Shown piece by piece: positions 25,082-33,896 of a stretch of DNA of 38,332 bases (the first letter of the stretch is position 1; every line of letters starts with the position of its first letter). A program made the translations under genes and the position numbers. Source of the DNA: UBA1723 sp018066165 (GTDB taxonomy: Bacteria > Bacteroidota > Bacteroidia > Bacteroidales > Paludibacteraceae); assembly GCA_018066165.1 (NCBI GenBank), contig JAGHRX010000242.1:1-38332 (forward strand). The letters run 5' to 3'. The notes under the pieces are model-generated. The model was not told the origin of the DNA. It worked only from the letters and a program-made list of their open reading frames with translations, and ran no database searches.

Positions 25082-25579
25082 TTAACAAGTTTGTGGCTTA
25101 TGCTCGTTCTTTAACTCAAGAATTGCCTTCAAATCAATTCCTGGAGGCAACATCTCCTTAGGATCTTTGCCGTAGCGAAGAATGTCTCGCACAACGGTTG
25201 AACTGATGAATGAGTGTTGAGGCTCAGTGAAGAGTAGGATAGTGTCGATGCCTGAGATCTGACGGTTGGCGTCTGCCACTGTCTTCTCATACTCGAAGTC
25301 TGCCACCGCACGTATTCCACGAAGGATGATAGTGGCTCCCACCTGTTTGGCAAAATCAACTGTCAAGCAATCGTAAGTCGCCACTTTCACACGAGGCTCA
25401 TTTTTGAATGTTTCCTCAATTATTTTTTTTCTTGCTTCTGTATCAAAGAAAGGTCGTTTCGATTCATTCACACCGATAGCGATGATAACTTCGTCAACGA
25501 ATGAAAGTGCTCTTTTCACCACTGAGTAGTGGCCAAGAGTAAGCGGGTCGAAACTGCCTGGAAATATTGCTCTTACCAT
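25082..25579 (-). CDS. coaD: Phosphopantetheine adenylyltransferase
   Basis: CoaD transfers AMP from ATP to 4'-phosphopantetheine, the penultimate step of coenzyme A synthesis. The 165-residue protein begins AIFPGSFDPLTLGHYSVVKRA with the nucleotidyltransferase T-x-G-H motif, then has LRGIRAVADFEYE and the C-terminal ISSTVVRDI, all diagnostic of CoaD. The length is normal. A -7 element on the minus strand at 25606-25613 precedes it, and the P-ATPase follows closely, forming a two-gene transcript. Confidence 0.96.
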   Translation of the reverse strand: MVRAIFPGSFDPLTLGHYSVVKRALSFVDEVIIAIGVNESKRPFFDTEARKKIIEETFKNEPRVKVATYDCLTVDFAKQVGATIILRGIRAVADFEYEKTVADANRQISGIDTILLFTEPQHSFISSTVVRDILRYGKDPKEMLPPGIDLKAILELKNEHKPQTC

Positions 25580-25605
25580 TTGGGAAATTCTGTTTTTATT
25601 TGCTA

Positions 25606-25613
25606 CAAAGATA
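25606..25613 (-). promoter_or_regulatory. -7 element of coaD
   Basis: On the minus strand this reads TATCTTTG, 26 bases before the ATG. The -33 region is A/T rich without a clear TTTG. Confidence 0.45.
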
Positions 25614-25650
25614 GGGATAATATAATTAAAAATGATAGATGTGAAATTGG

Positions 25651-25690
25651 AAAAAATAATAAAGACGGTAATATTGATAATACTCCGTCT
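25651..25690 (-). terminator. Terminator of the AlgJ-like gene
   Basis: On the minus strand AGACGG pairs with CCGTCT (outer arms at plus positions 25663-25668 and 25685-25690), with extra A/T pairing inside, followed by TTATTATTTTTT. It lies 10 bases after the gene's stop. Confidence 0.65.
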
Positions 25691-25699
25691 ATTGCCTAA

Positions 25700-26782
25700 T
25701 TATTTTTGAGAGTCTAATTTACGCTTTATCTCTTCTGCCGCATATTTTGCACCAATTGGCGACCAATGTGAGTCGTGGCATTTATATATATCCTTTTCTC
25801 CATTTGCGACGTGGGGATACAATAGTTCTTTGCAGTTGAGAAATCTGCTGTTGCTGTTGTATTCAGTGTAGAAATCAAGCTGTGGCTTGACCTTCTTGTT
25901 CTTGTTTTTCTTGGCGAAATCTTTGTAGAGGTCGTATTTGTCGGATGGAACCACAAATAGGATTTTTATCCCTTTCTTCTCGGTTGCCGACATCAGTGCG
26001 TCAAGATTCTGTTTGGCTTTATCAATTTTGCTTTTGTCCACTTTCTCTAAATCTTCCCAGTAGAAATACAGATCGTCTTCGGCTCCTTTGCATGTGAATA
26101 ATTCTTGCTTCAGTTTCAGATGCTTCACAGGGTTGTCTGCCACTCCGACGTTTCTTTTCACGTATTCTTGGGTGTGGAGAAAATTATCTTTTAGATCGTC
26201 CTTACATTCCACGATACTGTTTGCCATCTCTTTGATTTTGCTTGACTCTGGCTCTTTAACAGTGGTTGGCTTCGTTTCGGGATCTGCCGACGGTACATTT
26301 TTCTCAATTTCTGGATGAGCCTCCATGTCAAGGAGGTAAAGATTATTAGTCAGATGGCGCTCCACACTTTCGATGATGACGGTGCGAGGCAATGGCTTGT
26401 CCTCAAGCAGACGGTTGATAAACAACTGATATTTAGTGATCTCCCCGTCGCCAGTCCATAATACGCAAACTTTATAACCTGGGAAAAATTCGGTGAGGAA
26501 GTTGGTGAACCCTCCTCTTTCCTGCTCCGAAAATGAGTCTCCAATAATCAGAATTGTGGAATCGCACTCGGTTTGCGAGAATTCCAAATTGTCGATGTGT
26601 TTTTCGTAAAGCGAGTCCATCCACATACCTTTGATACTTCGGTGGTAGCCCAAATCAAAGGGAAGAAGTCCCAACTGACCTAAATCTCCGTTTCTGTTCG
26701 GCTCTATCATCGTGGCATAGTATAAAATCGTGCAGATGATGGGCAGAGCTATTATGAATAATTTTATGAGGAATCGTTTCAT
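25700..26782 (-). CDS. AlgJ/SGNH-like protein partnering an MBOAT acyltransferase
   Basis: The 360-residue protein has one N-terminal membrane segment (about 5-22) and a periplasmic domain. ILIIGDSFSE (Ser83) is the GDS nucleophile block and CHDSHWSPIGAKYAAEEI (Asp337/His339) supplies the D-x-H-W pair, with KILFVVPSDKYDLY between. The Ser-first, DxH-last order is that of ordinary SGNH hydrolases. It probably takes acetyl groups passed across the membrane by the MBOAT protein, whose stop codon is two bases upstream of its start, and puts them on an exported polysaccharide or cell-wall glycan. The acceptor is unknown, since no glycan synthesis genes are nearby. Confidence 0.82.
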   Translation of the reverse strand: MKRFLIKLFIIALPIICTILYYATMIEPNRNGDLGQLGLLPFDLGYHRSIKGMWMDSLYEKHIDNLEFSQTECDSTILIIGDSFSEQERGGFTNFLTEFFPGYKVCVLWTGDGEITKYQLFINRLLEDKPLPRTVIIESVERHLTNNLYLLDMEAHPEIEKNVPSADPETKPTTVKEPESSKIKEMANSIVECKDDLKDNFLHTQEYVKRNVGVADNPVKHLKLKQELFTCKGAEDDLYFYWEDLEKVDKSKIDKAKQNLDALMSATEKKGIKILFVVPSDKYDLYKDFAKKNKNKKVKPQLDFYTEYNSNSRFLNCKELLYPHVANGEKDIYKCHDSHWSPIGAKYAAEEIKRKLDSQK

Positions 26783-26784
26783 AA

Positions 26785-28233
26785 TCAGAACTGAAAATAA
26801 ATGAATGTGTGGTTTTCTCCTGAATACAAAACTATCATAGCGAAGATGATGTAGTACAACGGTATTCTAATCCATGAGAATTTTATCCATGAGAAATCAA
26901 AACTGTGTGCTCTTTTGCGGTTTATCCACTCCACTGCCAAACATACTCCTATTGCAATTAATGTTGGAGTCTGGTATGTCATGATGCTGAGCTTTGGTGC
27001 TTTCCAAGAAGCGAAAGTGAATATCTTTTTAAGGATTTCAAATGCCGCACCTATATTGTCAGCTCTGAATATTATCCATCCGATTGACACTAAGACAAAT
27101 GTCAATAACATGCCTCCCAACTCTTGGGGCTTTGGGTACCATGTGTTTTCTGCAATGATGCCGCTGTTGCGTTTGTTCAGTTTCAATAGGATCAACGGCA
27201 CAAACAACAATGCGTGGTATGCTCCCCATGCCACGTATGTCCAGTTTGCTCCATGCCATAGCCCACTCAACAGGAATATGACAAAAACGTTTCTCACAAC
27301 TTTGATATTGGTGGTGCGGCTGCCTCCAAGTGGAATATAAACGTAGTCTACAAACCACTTGTTCAAAGATATATGCCATCTTTTCCAGAATTCAGCGACG
27401 TCGCGGCTGAAATATGGTGTCCTGAAATTGTCTCGTAGTGTGATGCCAAACAGTTTTCCTGTGCCTATGGCAATGTCGGAATATCCGGAGAAGTCTCCAT
27501 AAATCTGTAGGGCAAAGAATACTCCGGCTAAAGCGAGAGTGGCTCCGTTGGTTTCTTGATAGTTCTTGAATGCGTAGTCTACAAATTCCGCACAGTTGTC
27601 GGCGATAACAATCTTCTTGAATAATCCCCATAGGATCTGACGCATTCCGTCGGCAGCCTTGTCATATTCAAAAACTCGCTCTTTGCAGAATTGGGGAAGA
27701 AGGTTGGTTGCTCGTTCAATCGGACCAGCCACAAGCTGGGGAAAGAAACTTATGAACGCAAAGAATGAGGTGACGTCGTGAGATGCCTCGACTCTACGTT
27801 TGTATACATCAATGGAATAGCCGATGGCTTGGAATGTGTAGAAGGAGATGCCGACGGGAAGTATGATTTCCAGCGTCGACGCGTGCATCTTGACTTTGAA
27901 TAGTGACATCAAATCCACAAAACTGCCGACGAAGAAGTTGTAGTATTTAAAAATACACAGTATCAGTAGGTTGACGACAATGTTTGTGATGCAGAATGAC
28001 TTTGCGTGTCCTTTCTCTTTGTCAAGGTTCTTTTCTATCAGCACTCCTGACACATAACTGCATAGTGTAGTGAATGCGATAAGAAACAGGAATCGCCAAT
28101 CCCACAATCCGTAAAAGAGATAGCTCGCCGCTACTATCAAACAATTTTGACTCTTGACCGTCTTGAATACAAACCAATAGAGTAGGAATATTATCGGTAG
28201 GAACAAGATGAAATCAAATGAATTGAAGAGCAT
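26785..28233 (-). CDS. MBOAT family O-acyltransferase (AlgI/DltB-like)
   Basis: This 482-residue multi-pass membrane protein is an AlgI-type MBOAT: about ten hydrophobic segments, the LPVGISFYTFQAIGYSIDVY and SFFPQLVAGPIERA signatures, FWKRWHISL (His287) and SGLWHGANWTYVAWG with the catalytic His327. It transfers acetyl groups from cytoplasmic acetyl-CoA across the membrane to a partner acyltransferase, here the AlgJ-like product encoded two bases downstream. The close coupling indicates co-translation. It follows the OmpA gene after 42 bases with no obvious promoter, so it may share that transcript. Confidence 0.93.
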   Translation of the reverse strand: MLFNSFDFILFLPIIFLLYWFVFKTVKSQNCLIVAASYLFYGLWDWRFLFLIAFTTLCSYVSGVLIEKNLDKEKGHAKSFCITNIVVNLLILCIFKYYNFFVGSFVDLMSLFKVKMHASTLEIILPVGISFYTFQAIGYSIDVYKRRVEASHDVTSFFAFISFFPQLVAGPIERATNLLPQFCKERVFEYDKAADGMRQILWGLFKKIVIADNCAEFVDYAFKNYQETNGATLALAGVFFALQIYGDFSGYSDIAIGTGKLFGITLRDNFRTPYFSRDVAEFWKRWHISLNKWFVDYVYIPLGGSRTTNIKVVRNVFVIFLLSGLWHGANWTYVAWGAYHALLFVPLILLKLNKRNSGIIAENTWYPKPQELGGMLLTFVLVSIGWIIFRADNIGAAFEILKKIFTFASWKAPKLSIMTYQTPTLIAIGVCLAVEWINRKRAHSFDFSWIKFSWIRIPLYYIIFAMIVLYSGENHTFIYFQF

Positions 28234-28275
28234 AAGTCAGCGTTTGATTGTAGGATTAATTGGAAATGCCAATGT

Positions 28276-30177
28276 TTAGAATTCGATCTCAAACTCAACA
28301 CGTCTGTTTTTAGCTCTTCCTTCCTCTGTGTCGTTTGAAGCCACCGGTTTCTTTTCTCCGAATCCAGTATTTCTCAAACGAGAGGCTCTGATACCTTTGC
28401 TTTTTAGGTACTGAGCTACAGCGGCCGCTCTATCCTGAGACAATTCCAAATTTTTCTCTGGCTTGCCTATGTTGTCTGTGTGGCCTGCGATGTGAAGTAT
28501 GTAAGTTGGATTGTTCTTCATGACTCTCACAATTCTGTCGAGAATAGGGTATGACGTCTTTTTGATGACTGATTTGTTAGACTCAAACTCGATTCCGTAT
28601 TTGGCTTGCTCAAGTATCGACTTAGTGTTTGACGAAATGTCAGGACAACCGAAGTTTTCGAAGCTTCCTTTGATATTTGGACACTTGTCGATATAGTCAG
28701 GCACACCGTCGCCATCAGCGTCGAAAGGACAACCCTTAAGATCCACCTTCACACCCTCTGGTGTGTCTGGACATTTGTCGTTGATGTCGTTGACACCGTC
28801 GCCGTCAGAGTCGAGTGGACATCCCATCTTGTCTACTTTCTTTCCTTTTGGAGTGTCAGGACACTTGTCAAGATAATCAGGCACACCGTCGCCATCGCTG
28901 TCGATAGGGCATCCGAACTCGTTTACCTTAACGCTGTCTGGTGTATTCGGACATCTGTCAATATCGTCAGCCACACCGTCGCCATCACTGTCAAGTGGAC
29001 AGCCAACGGAATCAACTGGGATCCCCAACGGAGTGTTCGGACACTTGTCAAGATAATCAGGCACACTGTCCTTGTCTGTGTCGAGTGGACAACCGCATGA
29101 GTCTACTTGGACACTGTCTGGAGTGCCAAGACATTTGTCATACTTGTCGAGAATGCCGTCGTGGTCCTTGTCCTTTAATCTTGGACATGGAATCTTCACT
29201 CCAAGTTTGATGCCGATCGATCCAAGCTTTATCGCGTCGACTGCATTCGACTTAAATAGACCACAATAATAGTCTGGATTATTCAACGCTTCCCCTTCCT
29301 CTAAGAAGTCTCTATTGCTGATGTTTGATAATCCGAGAGTTCCGTAGATTCCGTAGAAGAAATCAGCATTGATGTTCTTGTGGACGAAATCCAAATCGAA
29401 GTAAATTCCTGAAGTGAAATGCTTTGTGTCAGTTGTTCCTCTCGGACGGCTATAGTTTGCGGCATAACCATGCTGGGAAAGATTTGGATTGAGGTCCAAA
29501 TCTGCGCTTTCAAGATGACCGGTTGTGATATAGTCGCCATTCTTCACTCTGAATTTCGTCTTGATCGGATAGATGAATTTCAATCCGGCTCCAGCGAAGA
29601 AGGTAGTGTTGCCAGTAAGATGTTTGCGATAGATGAATCCGAACGGAGTCTCCAAAGCAACGGTTGTCTGACGCTCTTCCCAATCTTTGAAAGTGGTGTA
29701 GTATTCAGAGTCTTCAATAGACGAAGTGCCGTCGTAATAAGTCACTGGTATTTTGACGGAAGAGGCATACTGCGCGTTGATTATTGATTTCGCATTATAC
29801 ACTGCTGCTCCGATACCGAATGATATACCGAACGGTTTTTCGCTACGCTTGTCCTTTCCCTCGAAGAATAGGTTGTAGTCTACATTGATCACTCCACCTG
29901 CCATTGGCGAACGGTCTCCGATTTCAATGTCGTATCTCAAACTGTTGAATCCGATTCCGAAGCCCAAACTTAAAAATCTGTTCTCTGGCTCAAAAAGCGG
30001 ACGAACAAGGTCTTGCTCTTGCGACGTCGATGATACTGCAGACTCGGCAACGATGGGTGTGCCACCGTTTGTGTCTGTAGCGTCTGGTGCTGGCTCGTAC
30101 GTTGTCGGCTTCCCTTGTGCTGAAGGACTGCCGATTGCAGTAGACAACGCTAATATTATGTTTGTTGCTTTTCTCAT
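28276..30177 (-). CDS. OmpA family protein with thrombospondin type 3 repeats
   Basis: The 633-residue outer-membrane protein has four parts: a signal peptide, a Pro/Thr-rich linker (about 23-55), a beta-barrel-like domain (about 65-330) and six Asp-rich TSP3 repeats (about 336-511, for example DSDGDGVPDYLDKCPDTPKG), each with a Ca2+-binding DxDxDG and paired Cys. The C-terminal OmpA-like peptidoglycan-binding domain (about 527-633) carries HIAGHTDNIG and LSQDRAAAVAQYLKSKGI. It ties the outer membrane to the cell wall, while the TSP3 stalk spans or stiffens the gap. It lies 30 bases downstream of the seven-repeat secreted protein, probably in the same operon. Confidence 0.9.
   Translation of the reverse strand: MRKATNIILALSTAIGSPSAQGKPTTYEPAPDATDTNGGTPIVAESAVSSTSQEQDLVRPLFEPENRFLSLGFGIGFNSLRYDIEIGDRSPMAGGVINVDYNLFFEGKDKRSEKPFGISFGIGAAVYNAKSIINAQYASSVKIPVTYYDGTSSIEDSEYYTTFKDWEERQTTVALETPFGFIYRKHLTGNTTFFAGAGLKFIYPIKTKFRVKNGDYITTGHLESADLDLNPNLSQHGYAANYSRPRGTTDTKHFTSGIYFDLDFVHKNINADFFYGIYGTLGLSNISNRDFLEEGEALNNPDYYCGLFKSNAVDAIKLGSIGIKLGVKIPCPRLKDKDHDGILDKYDKCLGTPDSVQVDSCGCPLDTDKDSVPDYLDKCPNTPLGIPVDSVGCPLDSDGDGVADDIDRCPNTPDSVKVNEFGCPIDSDGDGVPDYLDKCPDTPKGKKVDKMGCPLDSDGDGVNDINDKCPDTPEGVKVDLKGCPFDADGDGVPDYIDKCPNIKGSFENFGCPDISSNTKSILEQAKYGIEFESNKSVIKKTSYPILDRIVRVMKNNPTYILHIAGHTDNIGKPEKNLELSQDRAAAVAQYLKSKGIRASRLRNTGFGEKKPVASNDTEEGRAKNRRVEFEIEF
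28645..29172. repeat. Six tandem ~90-bp units encoding TSP3 repeats
   Basis: Units of about 90 bases are conserved at the DNA level: phrases such as TCAGGCACACCGTCGCCATC recur with small changes, including four exact CACACCGTCGCCATC runs. The third to sixth units as translated are closest to each other, which suggests recent duplication inside the gene. Confidence 0.75.
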
Positions 30178-30207
30178 AATCCTTTTGTCTTAATCCTTGT
30201 TCTGTCC

Positions 30208-32541
30208 TTATCTTACAATAACTACGACGCTTATGTCTGTACCCTCAAGCATCAACACATACGTTCCTGGTTTGACAGTGAATGCCATATTCGCTGACGC
30301 TGGTTTTGAATCGATCACTTCTCCGTTGATGCTTAGAAGCATGACGTTGCCGCCTTTGCTGCTTGCAGCGCTTGCGATGATTCTGCCTTTCTCTCCGTGA
30401 GCGTCCAAATATTGTGGCTTTCCGAAATCAAGAAATACAGGTCCGACGCTTAAGTCTCCGTCTACCACGCACGAATATGAACCACATAATCCTGCTCTGT
30501 CGGAGTAGTATTGTCCTGTGGCTCCTGCGATTCTCACGCCATCTTTGTACCACTGGTATGTAGATGACTTAACCTTAGATCCGTCTACTGCAATGACGTC
30601 GTTCCAACATATTATGATGCTTGATGCTGGATGGTTGATTGTCACATCGATAGATAATTTCTTTTCGATATTTCCAGACATTAGAGAGATGTTCATCTTG
30701 TATTTGCCTGGCAATGTCTTTGCTGTAGTAGGAATCTTGATTTTCGATGTCTCGCTGTCGAACGCTATCAATGAATCTTTCAATCCTGGCAATGCGTCGC
30801 TACTGATTTTGTAGTATTGCAAAACTCCGTCTACTGCCAAGTCGATCTCTATATTCTCACCTGGAACAATTTGGTCGTTGCTCTCAACCACGACATATTC
30901 AAAGCCTGAGCTTTCGATGATGTCAAACTGATAATGCTTAGGCTCTGTTGTGCCATCTGCCCATTCGTAATAGATTGTGTCGACGAGTGTCAATGCGACG
31001 TCGTGGCTTCCAATCTCTTTCTGGATATTGCCTGCTATCGTGTATGATTTGCTTTCCTCAATAGAATAAGTCTGAGCTTTCTGACTGTAGTAGAATATAG
31101 TGCTGTCTGGCTCAGGTATTGCAACCTTCATTCTTTCGATGATCAAATTGTAGATCTGGTCGTCGGTAGTTAAATCTGTCCAGGCATAGTTTGGATTCAG
31201 CAACACTGTGGTTGTGTAAACGCCTGGATCTTGTCCCATCAGCGCTCCTGTGATTGTATATGCCGGATTCTCAGGAATGCTCATAGAGTAGACGGTGCTG
31301 TCGTAAGTGACTGTGCCTGTGCTGACAACGGGTTTCTCCACCAAGATCGGATTGATCTTTGCAAATATCGTTGTGTCTTCTTTCTTTCCATTCTCCCAGA
31401 TATAACCAGGGTTTAGCTTCAATGTCACGATGTAATCACCTGCATTCTCTCCTATTCCATTTTCAGCTGTGTAGGCTTCGTTTAGAGGGACAAGCTCGAT
31501 TGGCGAACCTGTGTATGTAAATTCCGCAGAAGCTGGAACCTTCACAACTCCCTCTTTTATCACGAATGTCACAGCTTTAGGCTCTGTTGTGTTGTCTGCC
31601 CACATGTAGTTTTCTACATCGTTGATTGTCACTGTTCTGACATAATCTCCGACTTCAACTCCAACTGGGTTTGTTACATCTTGTGTGTATAGCTTGTTGT
31701 TGACAATCTCAAATTGCTTAAGATTGCCATCGTATTCAAATGTGTCTTTGACAGCTGTAGGAAGTTCAATTGTGGCTTTTGAAATCACAAAACTGAATTT
31801 TTTATCCGTACTTGTCAAATCTTCCCACTGGTAGTTGTTGGCGTTTGCTAAAGATACGGTCACTTCGTGGATTCCTGCTTTTGTCTGTGCGTTGCCAGTG
31901 ACGTTGTAGCAGATGTTTGGGTTGATGGAGTAAACTAACTCAGCGCCGTTGTATGTGAATCTGCTTGTGTCGGCGGCTGGTATACTGACTGTCGCCTTGC
32001 TGATTGCAAACGTGTATTTCTTCTCTGCGACTGTCGCATCCGACCATTCGCAGTTAAGCGTGTCGTTAAGCGCAACTGTCACTTCGTGGTTGCCAGCGTC
32101 TGTCTTAAGGAATCCTTCAGCTGTATAGTTGTCGTTTGCTGGGATTGTGTAAGTCTGCTGATTGCCATTGTAGACGAAAAGAGAATCGTCGGCAGCAGGA
32201 ATCTCAATCTGCATTTTGTTGATGGCAAAATTGAAGATCTTTGACTCCACTGTTCCGTCTTCCCATTCGCAAAGGGCGGAATTGTTAAGCGACACGGTCA
32301 CCTCGTACTTTCCTGCGGATGTGTGAGCATTGCCAAAGACGGTGTAATTCTCGTTGGCGGCAAGCGTGTAGGTTTGCTGGCTGCCATTGTAGACAAACTT
32401 AGTTGTGTCCGCAGAAGGAATAGCCACCTTTGTTTTGCTGGCGTCAGCCAACGAAGGTGCGCAACTGAATACGGTTGCGGCTGTCAAGGCACTAAGCCTG
32501 ACTATATGTCTTGATTTGCGTGAGCTGTGAAAATTTCTCAT
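30208..32541 (-). CDS. Secreted protein with seven MBG/YDG-like repeats
   Basis: This 777-residue exported protein has a basic, long signal peptide (about 1-33). It carries seven tandem units of about 70 residues (about 41-540), each with a pattern like F.YNG..Q.Y.I, Y...GN, AG.H.VTVSLN, W.D.T..K.F.F.I.KA. This resembles the MBG/YDG beta-domain families of bacterial surface proteins. A further beta domain (about 545-650), an Ig-like segment with STYQWYKDGVRIAGATGQYY and a C-terminal tail (GTYVLMLEGTDISVVVIVR) resembling a type IX sorting domain follow. No catalytic motif is visible. An adhesive or structural surface role is inferred. Units 1-3 are most alike; 4-7 have diverged. Confidence 0.75.
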   Translation of the reverse strand: MRNFHSSRKSRHIVRLSALTAATVFSCAPSLADASKTKVAIPSADTTKFVYNGSQQTYTLAANENYTVFGNAHTSAGKYEVTVSLNNSALCEWEDGTVESKIFNFAINKMQIEIPAADDSLFVYNGNQQTYTIPANDNYTAEGFLKTDAGNHEVTVALNDTLNCEWSDATVAEKKYTFAISKATVSIPAADTSRFTYNGAELVYSINPNICYNVTGNAQTKAGIHEVTVSLANANNYQWEDLTSTDKKFSFVISKATIELPTAVKDTFEYDGNLKQFEIVNNKLYTQDVTNPVGVEVGDYVRTVTINDVENYMWADNTTEPKAVTFVIKEGVVKVPASAEFTYTGSPIELVPLNEAYTAENGIGENAGDYIVTLKLNPGYIWENGKKEDTTIFAKINPILVEKPVVSTGTVTYDSTVYSMSIPENPAYTITGALMGQDPGVYTTTVLLNPNYAWTDLTTDDQIYNLIIERMKVAIPEPDSTIFYYSQKAQTYSIEESKSYTIAGNIQKEIGSHDVALTLVDTIYYEWADGTTEPKHYQFDIIESSGFEYVVVESNDQIVPGENIEIDLAVDGVLQYYKISSDALPGLKDSLIAFDSETSKIKIPTTAKTLPGKYKMNISLMSGNIEKKLSIDVTINHPASSIIICWNDVIAVDGSKVKSSTYQWYKDGVRIAGATGQYYSDRAGLCGSYSCVVDGDLSVGPVFLDFGKPQYLDAHGEKGRIIASAASSKGGNVMLLSINGEVIDSKPASANMAFTVKPGTYVLMLEGTDISVVVIVR
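30921..32421. repeat. Seven ~210-bp units encoding MBG/YDG-like domains
   Basis: The repeats are read from the translation: units start at IPSADTTKF, IPAADDSLF, IPAADTSRF, LPTAVKDTF, VPASAEF, KPVVSTGTV and IPEPDSTIF. DNA identity between units is low except for the first three. Confidence 0.7.
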
Positions 32542-32626
32542 ACAAAAATTATTTTTCCTTGTGTTTGATAATGTCAGTACTTAAATCCCATTAGTGCTTT
32601 ATTCTAATAAATCCTAATGCTGACCA

Positions 32627-32634
32627 CAAATATA
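32627..32634 (-). promoter_or_regulatory. -7 element for the seven-repeat protein gene
   Basis: The minus strand reads TATATTTG, giving a leader of about 80 bases before the ATG at 32541. The -33 position is TTCT, a weak match. The leader holds an imperfect hairpin with arms CATTAG and CTAATG (plus 32589-32594 and 32614-32619). Confidence 0.4.
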
Positions 32635-32747
32635 AATAAATTTTGACATAATGAGAAAGAATGTTAAAATAGATATCAACCATTTTTTTGAGGATTTCCA
32701 CAAAAAAATATGTTTTGGGAGTAAATGTTAGAATTGACGATGTGATA

Positions 32748-33890
32748 TTAATCGTCCAACACTATAAATTCGGTGAAGATAGAATCGGAAATGAAGATGC
32801 CCTTTTCTGTCAGATGGCATTTCTCTCCCTCGATTTCTACGTTGTTCTCTTTTAATTGCACTGTCGCCACTTCTTTCGCAAACTCATTGAATCTTTTTCC
32901 GAATTTGTCGTCAATATATTGAAAATCAATTCCGTCGCTGGTACGCAACGCTGTGAGGATATAATCGTTGTATTTCTCTGTCAATGTCAGGTTCTCAACT
33001 TCGGCGTCGAGTCTGCTTTCGCTGATCGCCTTGAGGTATTTTGGGAGATGACTCACATTCCACTGTCTGCTTTTGCCGTCGTATGAATGGGCTGCCGGAC
33101 CGATTCCCAAGTAGGGAATGTCGTGCCAATAAGATGAATTATGACGTGAACGGAATCCGCTTAGCGCAAAGTTTGAAATCTCATAATGCTCGTAGCCTGC
33201 AGCCGACGTCGCTTCTCTAAGATGTTTGAAACAAGTGAGGCAGTCCGACTCGTCCATCGCAGTCAGTTCTCCCTTCGCAATTTTTTTTGTCAGAAGAGAT
33301 CCTTCATGCAATTCAAGACAGTATGCCGAAATATGGTTTGGCTTTAAAGATATGGCAGTCGCAACGTCATCTTTCCAAGAATCAATGGTTTGCGACGGCA
33401 TGCCATATATCAGGTCGACGCTGATATTATTGAATCCGTACTTGCGGGCATTGGCGATTGCCTCTTTGGCTTCATTGGCATTATGTCGACGGTTGATGAT
33501 ATTCAGTGTGGTGTCGTTGAACGACTGGCAACCGATACTGAGTCGGTTGATTGCAGTTCCCGACAGTTTTTTCAGATACTCGTCAGTCAGATCATTTGGG
33601 TTTGCCTCCATCGTGATCTCCATCTCTTTGATGTCGACGTGGGGAAACGTCTCCAACGCGCAATCAATCAATGTGTTTATTTCATCCGACGTAAGCAACG
33701 ATGGCGTACCACCGCCGATATATATTGTCTGTATGGTCAATCCATTGGGCAGATAATCCACACGCATCTTCATCTCCTTGCAAAGAGCGTCGATCAGCTC
33801 CACACGTTTGTTGAGAAGCGTAGTGGAGAAAAAATCGCAGTAGCTGCATCTTTGCGTGCAGAGGGGAATATGGATGTAGAGGCCTGCCAC
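32748..33890 (-). CDS. hemW: Radical SAM protein HemW (heme chaperone)
   Basis: HemW is a radical-SAM protein related to oxygen-independent coproporphyrinogen oxidase HemN, now regarded as a heme chaperone. The 380-residue product starts AGLYIHIPLCTQRCSYCDFF with the cluster-binding C-x3-C-x2-C (Cys11, 15, 18). It continues with IYIGGGTPSLLT, EANPNDLTDEYLKKL, RLSIGCQSFND, and a C-terminal HemN_C-like domain (about 300-370). HemW keeps the single Cys pattern and is shorter than HemN, which fits. It is cytoplasmic. Its start codon is six bases after the stop of the upstream lipoprotein, implying co-transcription. Confidence 0.93.
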   Translation of the reverse strand: MAGLYIHIPLCTQRCSYCDFFSTTLLNKRVELIDALCKEMKMRVDYLPNGLTIQTIYIGGGTPSLLTSDEINTLIDCALETFPHVDIKEMEITMEANPNDLTDEYLKKLSGTAINRLSIGCQSFNDTTLNIINRRHNANEAKEAIANARKYGFNNISVDLIYGMPSQTIDSWKDDVATAISLKPNHISAYCLELHEGSLLTKKIAKGELTAMDESDCLTCFKHLREATSAAGYEHYEISNFALSGFRSRHNSSYWHDIPYLGIGPAAHSYDGKSRQWNVSHLPKYLKAISESRLDAEVENLTLTEKYNDYILTALRTSDGIDFQYIDDKFGKRFNEFAKEVATVQLKENNVEIEGEKCHLTEKGIFISDSIFTEFIVLDD

Positions 33891-33896
33891 GTTTTT

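Noticed and set aside
28645..29172. CRISPR-like regular 90-base periodicity
   Set aside because: The units are fully coding, in frame, and translate into thrombospondin type 3 repeats with no unique spacers.
30709..30724. Second sigma-54-like match (TGGCAATGTCTTTGCT) on the plus strand
   Set aside because: It lies antisense inside the seven-repeat coding region with no gene downstream in that direction; the -24 box is imperfect.
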